A stretch of DNA of 50,245 bases from an uncultured Pelagibacteraceae bacterium (GTDB taxonomy: Bacteria; Pseudomonadota; Alphaproteobacteria; Pelagibacterales; AG-422-B15), in assembly GCA_902521655.1 (NCBI GenBank), contig CABYSM010000006.1, positions 1 through 50,245 on the forward strand, written 5' to 3'. Under the pieces are notes generated by a model, which did not search any database, was not told the DNA's origin, and saw only the letters and a list, made by a program, of their open reading frames with translations. Of this stretch, positions 1 through 11,194 are shown one piece after another. The translations under genes were made by a program, and so were the position numbers. Positions within the stretch are counted from its first letter, which is position 1. Each line of letters starts with the position of its first letter.

Positions 1-161
1 CAGAGTATGCTAAAGCTCCATCTGTAACTAAAAAAAGAATTTTTTATGAGACAATGGAAGATGTGTTCTCAGATATGGATAAAGTAATTATAGATAAAAC
101 AGGCGGTGACTCCGTTGTGCCTTACTTACCATTACCGGAATTAAAGAAGACACAGGATTAA
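1..161 (+). CDS. hflK: HflK, C-terminal end (partial)
   Basis: The frame that starts at base 3 is open from the window edge to TAA at 159-161 and gives about 52 residues. It contains the segment EYAKAPSVTKKRIFYETMED, which matches the end of the HflK SPFH-domain protein, and it ends in a short polar tail. HflK pairs with HflC in a membrane-bound cage around the FtsH protease and modulates FtsH. The next gene, hflC, begins 3 bases after the stop, the usual hflK-hflC order. Only the C-terminus is present. The identification rests on the tail sequence plus context. Confidence 0.85.
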   Translation, partial: EYAKAPSVTKKRIFYETMEDVFSDMDKVIIDKTGGDSVVPYLPLPELKKTQD

Positions 162-164
162 ATT

Positions 165-1034
165 ATGAGAGCATCTAGAATTTCACTTATAATAGTCGGT
201 TTGATAGCGATCATATCATACTTTACTTTATTTACTGTATTAGAGGTAAAAAATGCAATAGTTCTCCAGTTTGGTGACCCAAAAAGAGTAATAACTGAAC
301 CAGGTTTGAATTTTAAAATTCCATTTATTCAGAACGTTATATTTATCGATAATAGAATACTTGATATCGACGCCCCTGCTGCTGAGATTATTGCTTCAGA
401 TCAAAAGAGGCTCATAGTTGATGCATTCGTAAAATTTAAAATTGTTGATGTATTAGAGTTCTACAAAGCTCTTGGAAATGAAAATGTTGCAAGATCAAGA
501 ATATCTGCGGTCGTTAACTCAAGAATTCGTGGTGTCCTTGGTGAAGAACCTCTGTCCGCAGTACTTTCAGAAAGTAGATCAAAGTTAATGAAACAGATTA
601 CATCACTTGTTGAAGCAGAAGTTAAAGACTTCGGTATTGAGATTGTTGATGTAAGAATAAAACGCGCTGATCTTCCTGAGGCAAACAGTCAGGCGATTTT
701 CGCTAGAATGCAAACAGAAAGAGAGAGAGAAGCAAGAGAATTTAGAGCTCAAGGTGCAGAAATGGCACAAAAGATAAGATCAACTGCTGATAAAGAAGTT
801 ACGATCATTAAATCGCAAGCTGAAAAAGAAGCGAATATTATTCGTGGTGAAGGTGACGGAATGGCTAACAAAGTTTTTGCTGAAGCATTTGGCAAAGATC
901 CTGAATTTTTCGGTTTCTATAGGGCGATGCAGGCCTACACAGAAGGTCTTAATAGTAATGATACAACAATGATATTATCTCCTGAAAGTGAGTTTTTTGA
1001 ATACTTTGGAGACTTCAGCGGTATAGATAATTAA
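165..1034 (+). CDS. hflC: HflC, FtsH protease modulator (SPFH/band-7 protein)
   Basis: This 289-residue protein has one N-terminal membrane anchor (about residues 8-28) followed by an SPFH/prohibitin domain. The strand NAIVLQFGDPKRVITEPGLN and the motif IDAPAAEIIASDQKRLIVDA are typical of HflC. A long charged coiled-coil rich in E, R and A (about residues 175-235, with TEREREAREFRAQG) follows. With HflK it forms a periplasm-facing complex that controls access of membrane proteins to FtsH. It lies 3 bases after hflK, and the DUF2065 gene follows at 26 bases, a conserved proteobacterial arrangement. Length is normal for the family. Confidence 0.95.
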   Translation: MRASRISLIIVGLIAIISYFTLFTVLEVKNAIVLQFGDPKRVITEPGLNFKIPFIQNVIFIDNRILDIDAPAAEIIASDQKRLIVDAFVKFKIVDVLEFYKALGNENVARSRISAVVNSRIRGVLGEEPLSAVLSESRSKLMKQITSLVEAEVKDFGIEIVDVRIKRADLPEANSQAIFARMQTEREREAREFRAQGAEMAQKIRSTADKEVTIIKSQAEKEANIIRGEGDGMANKVFAEAFGKDPEFFGFYRAMQAYTEGLNSNDTTMILSPESEFFEYFGDFSGIDN

Positions 1035-1060
1035 AACTCATATCTTCATAAAAATTAAAT

Positions 1061-1246
1061 ATGACTCAATTCATATTAGGTTCCTTAGGCATGTTATTGA
1101 TTATAGAAGGTCTTCTTTACGCCTTATTTCCAAGTAGAATGAAAGCAATGATTACCAGCATGTTGAATATGAATAATGACAAATTAAAATGGGGTGGACT
1201 AATGTCAGCAATATTAGGCTTTATAATGCTGTGGTCTGTTATTTAA
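1061..1246 (+). CDS. DUF2065 (YjeT-like) small membrane protein
   Basis: This 61-residue protein has two hydrophobic segments (about 2-22 and 43-60) joined by a short basic loop with FPSRMKAMI. The pattern, an N-terminal GxLGxxLxxEGLLYALFP and a C-terminal GxxxAxxGFxMLW, is the DUF2065/YjeT family. Its function is unknown. It is regularly found directly downstream of hflC, as here, so a role in membrane protein quality control is inferred from context only. Its stop codon overlaps the ATG of the next protease gene (TAATG), which suggests translational coupling. Confidence 0.85.
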   Translation: MTQFILGSLGMLLIIEGLLYALFPSRMKAMITSMLNMNNDKLKWGGLMSAILGFIMLWSVI

Positions 1247-2649
1247 TGATTAAAAGATATTTTATTTTTCCATTATCTCTATTCTTATACTTGAATGGCA
1301 TGATCATTGCTTTTGCCTTCACAGGCCCGGACACATTTTCTGATTTAGCAGAAAGTGTATCCCCATCAGTAGTCAATATTTCTACAACTGGCGTAATAGA
1401 GCAAACAGGACCTGAAGTACCATCTATAGAAGATTTTTTTAACTTCCCATTTAATATGCCACGATCGGAACCCTCTGAACGGGAGTTTAGTTCTTTGGGC
1501 TCAGGTTTCGTTATATCTGAAGATGGCTTTATAGTTACCAATAACCACGTAGTTGAAAATGCATCTGATATACAAGTAACATTTACAGATGGTACAAAAA
1601 TAGAGGCTGAGTTGATTGCGGCTGATGCTGAAACAGATTTAGCTCTTTTAAAGGTTGATACAAATAATCTTGATTATCTTGAATTTGGTGACTCTGATAC
1701 AGCTAAAGTAGGAAATTGGGTTATGGCAATTGGGAATCCTCACGGCTTAGGTGGAACTGTCACCGCTGGAATAGTTTCTGCAAGAGGTAGAATGTTAGGA
1801 GGGAGATACGATGACTTTATTCAAACGGACGCCTCAATTAATAGGGGTAATTCAGGTGGACCTCTTTTTAATTTAGATGGAAAAGTAATCGGAGTGAATT
1901 CAATGATTATTTCACCAAGTGGAGGATCAATCGGAATTGGTTTTGCCATTCCATCCAACCTAGCTAAGAATATTATTGATCAACTAAAGGATACTGGAGA
2001 AATAGAAAGGGCATGGCTAGGGGTAAGAATTCAAGAAGTAACAGAAGAAATAGCTCAAAGCCTTGGTCTTACTAAAACTTATGGAGCTTTAGTTCAAGGC
2101 TTAACACCAGACAGTCCTGCTCTTAGCGGTGGTGTAAAAGAAGGCGATATAATTATTGAGTTTAATGGCAAAGAAGTTGAGTCAGTTCAAACACTTCCCA
2201 AATTAGTAGCTGAGGCGAATATAGGTGAACAAAGCACAGTTGTTGTTTGGAGAGATGAAAAAGAAGTTATGTTAAACGTCAATCTCGGTAAACAGCCATC
2301 TCTTGAAGAGCTTGCCAGCATTGAAAATAATGGATCATCAATTAATGTAGCTGAATTAGGCATAAAAATACGAACGATTTCAGATGAAGACAAAGACAGA
2401 TTACAACTGCCGTCAACGCAACAGGGCGTTGTAATATCTGAAATAGATAATGACTCATTCCTGATAAGGCAAAATATAAAAAAAGATGACATCATAATTG
2501 AAATACAAAACAAAGTTGTAAGTTCAACAGGAGATGTATTAGAAATTATTGATGAAGTAGTTGCTCAAGGAAAAGAAAATATTTTAATAGTCTTTTATGC
2601 TGGTCCTAATTCAAGAAAATATATAGGCGCAAAACTATCACTTGATTGA
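1246..2649 (+). CDS. Periplasmic serine protease Do (DegP/HtrA family)
   Basis: I place the start at ATG 1246, overlapping the DUF2065 stop, because it gives a normal signal peptide (basic MIKR, hydrophobic core to about residue 25). A longer frame from 1189 would lack one. The 467-residue product has a trypsin-like domain with the triad His101 (TNNHVVENA), Asp131 (ETDLALLKV) and Ser203 (GNSGGPLFN). Two PDZ domains follow (about 270-360 and 375-465). It degrades or refolds damaged envelope proteins. In alphaproteobacteria a Do protease commonly follows hflKC-DUF2065, as here. It could be called degP, degQ or mucD; sequence alone does not decide. Confidence 0.93.
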   Translation: MIKRYFIFPLSLFLYLNGMIIAFAFTGPDTFSDLAESVSPSVVNISTTGVIEQTGPEVPSIEDFFNFPFNMPRSEPSEREFSSLGSGFVISEDGFIVTNNHVVENASDIQVTFTDGTKIEAELIAADAETDLALLKVDTNNLDYLEFGDSDTAKVGNWVMAIGNPHGLGGTVTAGIVSARGRMLGGRYDDFIQTDASINRGNSGGPLFNLDGKVIGVNSMIISPSGGSIGIGFAIPSNLAKNIIDQLKDTGEIERAWLGVRIQEVTEEIAQSLGLTKTYGALVQGLTPDSPALSGGVKEGDIIIEFNGKEVESVQTLPKLVAEANIGEQSTVVVWRDEKEVMLNVNLGKQPSLEELASIENNGSSINVAELGIKIRTISDEDKDRLQLPSTQQGVVISEIDNDSFLIRQNIKKDDIIIEIQNKVVSSTGDVLEIIDEVVAQGKENILIVFYAGPNSRKYIGAKLSLD

Positions 2650-2655
2650 TTGTAT

Positions 2656-3531
2656 ATGTCTAAAGATTTAATAGTTATCTTTGGACCTACAGCAAGTGGA
2701 AAATCAAAAAAAGCAATCGATATATCTTTAAAGCATAAATCAACCATCATTAACTTGGATAGCATGCAGGTTTATAAAGATTTAAGAATTTTAACTGACA
2801 GGCCTACCGCAGCAGACTTAAGTACATGCGATCATAGATTATATGGTTATTTAAATGGCGATGAATCAAGCACAGCAGCGTCATGGTTAAACGATGCAGT
2901 AAATGAGATTAAAGAATGTTTCAGTAGTGATAGACTTCCCATTTTAGTGGGTGGTACAGGAATGTATCTAAATGCACTTAAGTTTGGCTTGGCTAATATT
3001 CCAGATATTGATGAAGAAATAAAAAATGAAACACAAGGTCTATTTGATAGTCATGGACTTAGATTTCTTTTTGATGCGATAAAAAAAAGTTATTCATCAA
3101 CTAAAATTCAAGAAAACGACAGACAAAGAATATTCAGAAGCTACTCTCTTTTGAAGCAAACAGGCAAGGTATTAGAACAGTGGCAATTAAATACCTCTCC
3201 TGCAATTGAAGATATAGATTACCAAATATTGCTAACAACTACTGATAGAGATAAATTGTACCCTAAGGCTGAATCAAGAGTTGACCGTATGTTTGAAGAC
3301 ACTGTAGTTGATGAAGTAAGTGAATTATTAAACAAAGGCTATGACGATAATAAGTCAATTATGAAAGCTATAGGAGTTAGGGAAATAAGCAGTTTCTTAA
3401 ATAAAGATATTGATCTTAAAGAATGTAAAAATGCGGTCAAAAAAAACACCAGAAATTACATTAAAAGACAGCTTACTTGGATAAAAGGTAATAATATTAC
3501 GCAAAACATTGATAAAATGAAATTTATGTAA
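2656..3531 (+). CDS. miaA: tRNA dimethylallyltransferase MiaA
   Basis: MiaA transfers the dimethylallyl group to N6 of A37 in tRNAs that read UNN codons. The protein begins with a P-loop (IVIFGPTASGKSKKAIDIS), followed by NLDSMQVYKDLRILTDRP (substrate pocket with catalytic Asp) and LVGGTGMYLNALKFG. The C-terminus carries MKAIGVREI and TRNYIKRQLTWIKG, the tRNA-facing motifs. At 291 residues it is slightly shorter than the E. coli enzyme. An in-frame TTG lies 6 bases upstream at 2650; neither start has a clear ribosome site, and ATG 2656 is preferred. It probably is read on from degP. Confidence 0.95.
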   Translation: MSKDLIVIFGPTASGKSKKAIDISLKHKSTIINLDSMQVYKDLRILTDRPTAADLSTCDHRLYGYLNGDESSTAASWLNDAVNEIKECFSSDRLPILVGGTGMYLNALKFGLANIPDIDEEIKNETQGLFDSHGLRFLFDAIKKSYSSTKIQENDRQRIFRSYSLLKQTGKVLEQWQLNTSPAIEDIDYQILLTTTDRDKLYPKAESRVDRMFEDTVVDEVSELLNKGYDDNKSIMKAIGVREISSFLNKDIDLKECKNAVKKNTRNYIKRQLTWIKGNNITQNIDKMKFM

Positions 3532-3540
3532 TGCTATAAT
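3532..3540 (+). promoter_or_regulatory. Extended -10 promoter for ilvB-ilvH-ilvC
   Basis: TGCTATAAT is a perfect extended -10 element (TGn plus TATAAT) placed right at the miaA stop. A TTGATA lies at 3509-3514, but the 20-base spacer is too long for a good -35, so the extended -10 probably carries the activity. Transcription would start near 3547, leaving a leader of about 78 bases before ilvB. Confidence 0.6.
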
Positions 3541-3564
3541 CTTATATTCTTTCCATTAATTTAA

Positions 3565-3615
3565 TTATGTTTGACTTTTATTACAAATCTCCATAGAAGG
3601 TCACTTCAAACATAA
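3565..3615 (+). promoter_or_regulatory. Leader hairpin before ilvB overlapping the ribosome site
   Basis: TTATGTTTGA (3565-3574) and TCAAACATAA (3606-3615) form a perfect 10-bp inverted repeat with a 31-base loop. The 3' arm runs into the AAGGGG Shine-Dalgarno sequence (3614-3619) of ilvB, so folding could restrict ribosome access. No leader peptide rich in Ile, Leu or Val is visible with a usual start codon. Conserved RNA leaders before ilvB are known in marine proteobacteria; whether this is one of them is untested. Confidence 0.5.
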
Positions 3616-3624
3616 GGGGAATTT

Positions 3625-5393
3625 ATGGTTAATATTCAGATGACAGGTGCTCAAATGGTTTTAAAAGCATTTGAAGATCATCAAGTTGATACAATTTTTG
3701 GTTATCCTGGTGGGGCAGTTTTACCTATATATGATGAGTTGGCAAAGGAAAGGGATACCAACCAGCCTATTAGGCACTATTTAGTGAGGCACGAACAAGG
3801 TGCGTCTCATTCTGCAGAGGGATATGCTAGATCAAGTGGTAAAGTTGGGGTCATGCTTGTTACGTCTGGTCCTGGAGTTACGAACTCGGTTACAGGACTA
3901 ACTGATGCTATGATGGATTCGATCCCAATTGTTTGCATAAGTGGTCAAGTACCCACTCATTTAATTGGAACTGATGCTTTTCAAGAATGCGATGCTGTTG
4001 GTATTACAAGACCTTGCACGAAACATAATTGGCTTGTTAAAGATATCAATGATCTCTCAAGAATTCTCCACGAAGCATTTTACGTTGCTTCAAGTGGAAG
4101 ACCTGGACCAGTTTTAGTTGATATACCAAAAGATATTCAATTTCAGACAGGTACGTATATTGGCCCTGAAACTGTTAAACATAAATCGTATAGACCAAAG
4201 TTAAAGGCAAATATTGATCAAATAGATGATGCGCTAAAATTAATAGTGGATGCTGAAAAACCTATTTTTTACACTGGTGGAGGTGTTATTAATTCTGGAA
4301 ATGCAGCCGTTCAATTACTAAGGGAATTTGTTCGGTTAACTGGTTTTCCAATTACATCTACATTACAAGGATTAGGAGCCTATCCTGGTGATGACTCGCA
4401 GTTTATTGGCATGTTAGGTATGCACGGTACTTATGAAGCGAATATGGCTATGAACGAATGCGATTTAATGATTAATATTGGTGCCAGATTTGACGATAGA
4501 ATAACTGGCAAAATTGACGAGTTTTCTCCAAACTCTAAAAAAATCCATATTGATATTGATCCTGCATCAATCAATAAGATTGTTAAGGTTGATGTTCCGT
4601 TAATAGGTGATGTTGCACATGTGTTGGAAGACTCAATAAAATTATGGAAGTCTAAAGTTTATAAAATCAATAAACCTCCCCTTAAGGAGTGGTGGAAAAC
4701 AATTGATAAATGGAAAGAAAAAGATTCACTCAAATTTACTAGTGATAAAAACACCATAAAACCACAATACGCAATCCAGAGACTGTATGAGTTAACAAAG
4801 GATAAAGATGTGTTTGTTACAACTGAAGTTGGTCAGCATCAAATGTGGGCTGCACAATATTATAAATTTTCAAAGCCTAATAGATGGATAACATCGGGTG
4901 GATTAGGAACAATGGGTTTTGGCTTACCTGCTGCGATCGGAGCACAGGTAGCTCATCCAGATAAACTTGTTATTGATATAGCGGGTGAGGCTTCTATTTT
5001 GATGTGCATTCAAGAAATGTCTACAGCAATTCAACATAAACTTCCTGTTAAAATATTTATTATTAACAATCAATACATGGGCATGGTTAGACAGTGGCAA
5101 GAGTTACTGCATGATAAGCGCTACTCCCATAGTTATACTGATGCATTACCAGATTTTGTTAAATTAGCCGAAGCTTATGGCGCTAAAGGTATAAGAGTAC
5201 AAAAACCTAATGAGTTAGATAAAGCAATAAATGAAATGATTGAATATGAGGGTCCAGTAATATTTGACTGTGTTGTTGAACAAAATGAAAATGTTTATCC
5301 AATGATTCCATCTGGTAAGGCCCATAATGAAATGCTGCTTGGGGACGAAACAAAAAAAGAAGAAATTTCAGATGAAGGAAAAGTTTTAGTTTA

Positions 5394-5394
<1 letters not shown>
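3625..5394 (+). CDS. ilvB: Acetolactate synthase, large catalytic subunit
   Basis: This ThDP enzyme condenses two pyruvates to acetolactate, or pyruvate with 2-oxobutyrate, in the first common step to Val, Leu and Ile. It has 589 residues. The N-terminal PYR domain carries the catalytic Glu in LVRHEQGASHSAEGYARSSG. The central domain has ERDTNQ-type alphaproteobacterial features, and the C-terminal PP domain includes NNQYMGMVRQWQELLH. One oddity: the metal-binding GDG/GDA position reads AGEASILM, so Glu replaces the usual Mg-binding Asp. The stop overlaps the ilvH start (TAATG). A strong AAGGGG ribosome site precedes ATG 3625. Confidence 0.97.
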
Positions 5395-6930
<1,536 letters not shown>

Positions 6931-6937
6931 TTATTAT

Positions 6938-7048
6938 TTAGTTTTCAGACTTAAAAGATACTATATAGCCCAATATTTGTTCAATTTTGAGTAATTTATT
7001 GCGAATTTCTGAATATTCATATATTTATCCTGTATCTTTGAAAACTAA
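6938..7048 (+). repeat. Long-spaced 10-bp inverted repeat in the ilvC-leuA gap
   Basis: TTAGTTTTCA (6938-6947) and TGAAAACTAA (7039-7048) are perfect reverse complements 91 bases apart; one G-T and one A-T pair could extend the stem inward. It lies just upstream of the leucine leader peptide. It may be a long-range stem, paired operator sites, or chance in AT-rich DNA. The rest of this stretch holds no gene that I can see. Confidence 0.3.
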
Positions 7049-7067
7049 CTAAAGTGCATATTTTGTA

Positions 7068-7169
7068 ATGAAAAAAATATATTTAACTAACTTCTGCATA
7101 TCATTAGGAGAATGCACTCTTCTATCTCTCTTGCTGTTAAAACTGCTTAGCAGCCCCCGGGCGACTTAA
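7068..7169 (+). CDS. Leucine-rich leader peptide of the leuA attenuator
   Basis: A 33-residue reading frame from ATG 7068 to TAA 7167 contains LLSLLLLKLL at codons 18-27 (7119-7148). That is eight leucines in ten codons, and all six leucine codons are used. This is the hallmark of a leucine-sensing leader peptide: ribosomes stall when charged leucyl-tRNA is scarce and change the folding of the RNA downstream. The stop codon lies inside the following hairpin. The start has no clear Shine-Dalgarno sequence, so the exact first codon is uncertain. leuA starts 61 bases after the stop. The peptide has no enzymatic role. Confidence 0.75.
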   Translation: MKKIYLTNFCISLGECTLLSLLLLKLLSSPRAT

Positions 7170-7201
7170 AACTTGCCTCAGGGGGATACTTAATTTTAAC
7201 A
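7135..7201 (+). promoter_or_regulatory. leuA attenuator: alternative RNA structures
   Basis: Three nested pairings are visible. A closing stem joins 7135-7142 (TGTTAAAA) to 7194-7201 (TTTTAACA), 8 bp. A small hairpin CTGC/GCAG lies at 7143-7153. A G+C-rich hairpin has CCCCC at 7154-7158 against GGGGG at 7181-7185, with GGCGA/TTGCC inside. The hairpin loop repeats TTAAAA (7166-7171), so the 3' arm TTTTAA could pair there instead. The 5' side overlaps the leucine codons of the leader peptide, so a stalled ribosome would block the closing stem and the small hairpin, and could reach CCCCC. There is no strong T-run after the hairpin, so the stop mechanism is not certain. Confidence 0.65.
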
Positions 7202-7230
7202 CAATTTATATATAACCAAGGGATTTAAAG

Positions 7231-9839
<2,609 letters not shown>

Positions 9840-9857
9840 ATTAAAAAAGGTTTGAAA

Positions 9858-10700
9858 GTGAGGCTTTCAAGAAATTTAAGAGTCCAAAAAATACTAAATC
9901 CAAGTAGCAGGGTTTTTATTTTTGCAATTATACTCTTCGCCTTCTCAGTTATTTTATTTATTGGAAGGTTTGAATTAACACAAACGGCAAAGAACTTGAG
10001 ATCACAAGTTACCAGTATCTCTTATTCTATTTCACATATTGTATCAATGCCGTCAAACGTAATAAATTCAGGAATACAATCTATTATAAATTTAAAAGAA
10101 ATTTATCAGCAACTTGAAAATTATAGAAAAAATCAACTCACTAACTCTTCTTCATTTCAAGATATTGTTTCTATGAAATTAAAAATAGCTCAATATGAAG
10201 AGTTATTAAATCTAACAGCTGACCTAGAATATGATTTTGTTACTTCGAGAATAGTGGCAGATTTTTCAGATAAAATTATAGGGACTATCTTGATAAAATC
10301 TAATGAAACTGAAAAACTATTTGTTGATATGCCAGCCACAGGGCCGACTGGCATTCTAGGTAGAGTATCATCAGTAGATAATAAGATTGCAAGAGTATTA
10401 CTGCTTAATAATATTAATAGTAGGTTGCCAGTCAGTATTTCTGAAAACGCGTATCAAGGAATTATGATTGGGCAGGGTCAAAAAAACCCAATAGTTGAGT
10501 ATGTTAGGGAATATAAAAACATAAACGTTGGAGATATAGTTTCAACTTCTGGAAAGGGAGGAATTTTTCCACCCTACTTAGTTGTAGGGCAAGTCGCAAG
10601 TATAGATGGTGAAAGGATTGAGGTTGAATTAATTGAAGACATTAGTCAACTAACACACATAAGATTGTTAAACTATAAATTTAATCAGAATAATGAGTAA
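9858..10700 (+). CDS. mreC: Rod-shape determining protein MreC
   Basis: MreC links the MreB cytoskeleton to periplasmic wall synthases. The 280-residue protein has one membrane segment (about residues 20-40), a coiled-coil (about 75-120, with KMKLKIA-like heptads) and a two-barrel periplasmic domain with GPTGILGRVSSVDNKIARVL and GDIVSTSGKGGIFPPYLVVG. I place the start at GTG 9858, 7 bases after AAAAAAGG. An in-frame TTG at 9852 is only one base from that site and less likely. It sits 18 bases after mreB. Confidence 0.93.
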   Translation: MRLSRNLRVQKILNPSSRVFIFAIILFAFSVILFIGRFELTQTAKNLRSQVTSISYSISHIVSMPSNVINSGIQSIINLKEIYQQLENYRKNQLTNSSSFQDIVSMKLKIAQYEELLNLTADLEYDFVTSRIVADFSDKIIGTILIKSNETEKLFVDMPATGPTGILGRVSSVDNKIARVLLLNNINSRLPVSISENAYQGIMIGQGQKNPIVEYVREYKNINVGDIVSTSGKGGIFPPYLVVGQVASIDGERIEVELIEDISQLTHIRLLNYKFNQNNE

Positions 10701-10708
10701 GAAATTTT

Positions 10709-11194
10709 ATGATTGATCTTAAAATAGGTAATTTATTAATTTATCTTATTTTATTTTTTACTACATCATCAAATCTTGTATTCAGTTCGACTTATTTTGA
10801 CCTTACATTGATTAGCTGCTTGATAATATATGTTTTAAGGTGGAATGAAGCGAATTGGTCAATCTGTATCATATTATTTATGTTAGGAATCTATAATGAT
10901 ATCTTAATCTCAACTCCATTTGGCTATACAAGTTCTCTATTCCTTTTCTTTTATTTAATAGATCGAGTAGGAAATTTCTTTAGTATACCATCAAATACAA
11001 ACATCAAATTTATTATATTTACATTATTCGTACTAATATTGTTTTCCATAAATTACTTTACGATTTATTTTATCTATAGCACATCAATGCCGTTCTTTGT
11101 AAATCTTGCATCTTATATGGCAGTAATATTATTATACTATCCATTAAATTTTATAATTAGATCAATTCAAAATAAATATGTCAGAGTCAAATAA
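10709..11194 (+). CDS. mreD: Rod-shape determining protein MreD
   Basis: This very hydrophobic 161-residue protein has about five membrane segments, as expected for MreD. The conserved part is GIYNDILISTPFGYTSSLFL, the family's short G-x-x-x-D-x-L motif region. MreD works with MreC in the elongasome at the inner membrane; its exact activity is unsettled. It starts 8 bases after mreC and overlaps the PBP2 gene by 17 bases. MreD is poorly conserved in sequence, so the call relies on topology, length and position. Confidence 0.9.
   Translation: MIDLKIGNLLIYLILFFTTSSNLVFSSTYFDLTLISCLIIYVLRWNEANWSICIILFMLGIYNDILISTPFGYTSSLFLFFYLIDRVGNFFSIPSNTNIKFIIFTLFVLILFSINYFTIYFIYSTSMPFFVNLASYMAVILLYYPLNFIIRSIQNKYVRVK

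Noticed and set aside
1189..1245. Longer N-terminus for the Do protease
   Set aside because: It would run through the DUF2065 gene and spoil the signal peptide; ATG 1246 overlaps the upstream stop neatly.
3567..3593. 9-codon frame inside the ilvB leader loop
   Set aside because: No ribosome site and no Ile, Leu or Val; it looks like chance within the hairpin.
7112..7150. 12-codon frame (MHSSISLAVKTA) after AGGAG before leuA
   Set aside because: The ribosome site is only one base from the ATG, and the frame has one leucine. The overlapping 33-codon frame with eight clustered leucines explains the region better.
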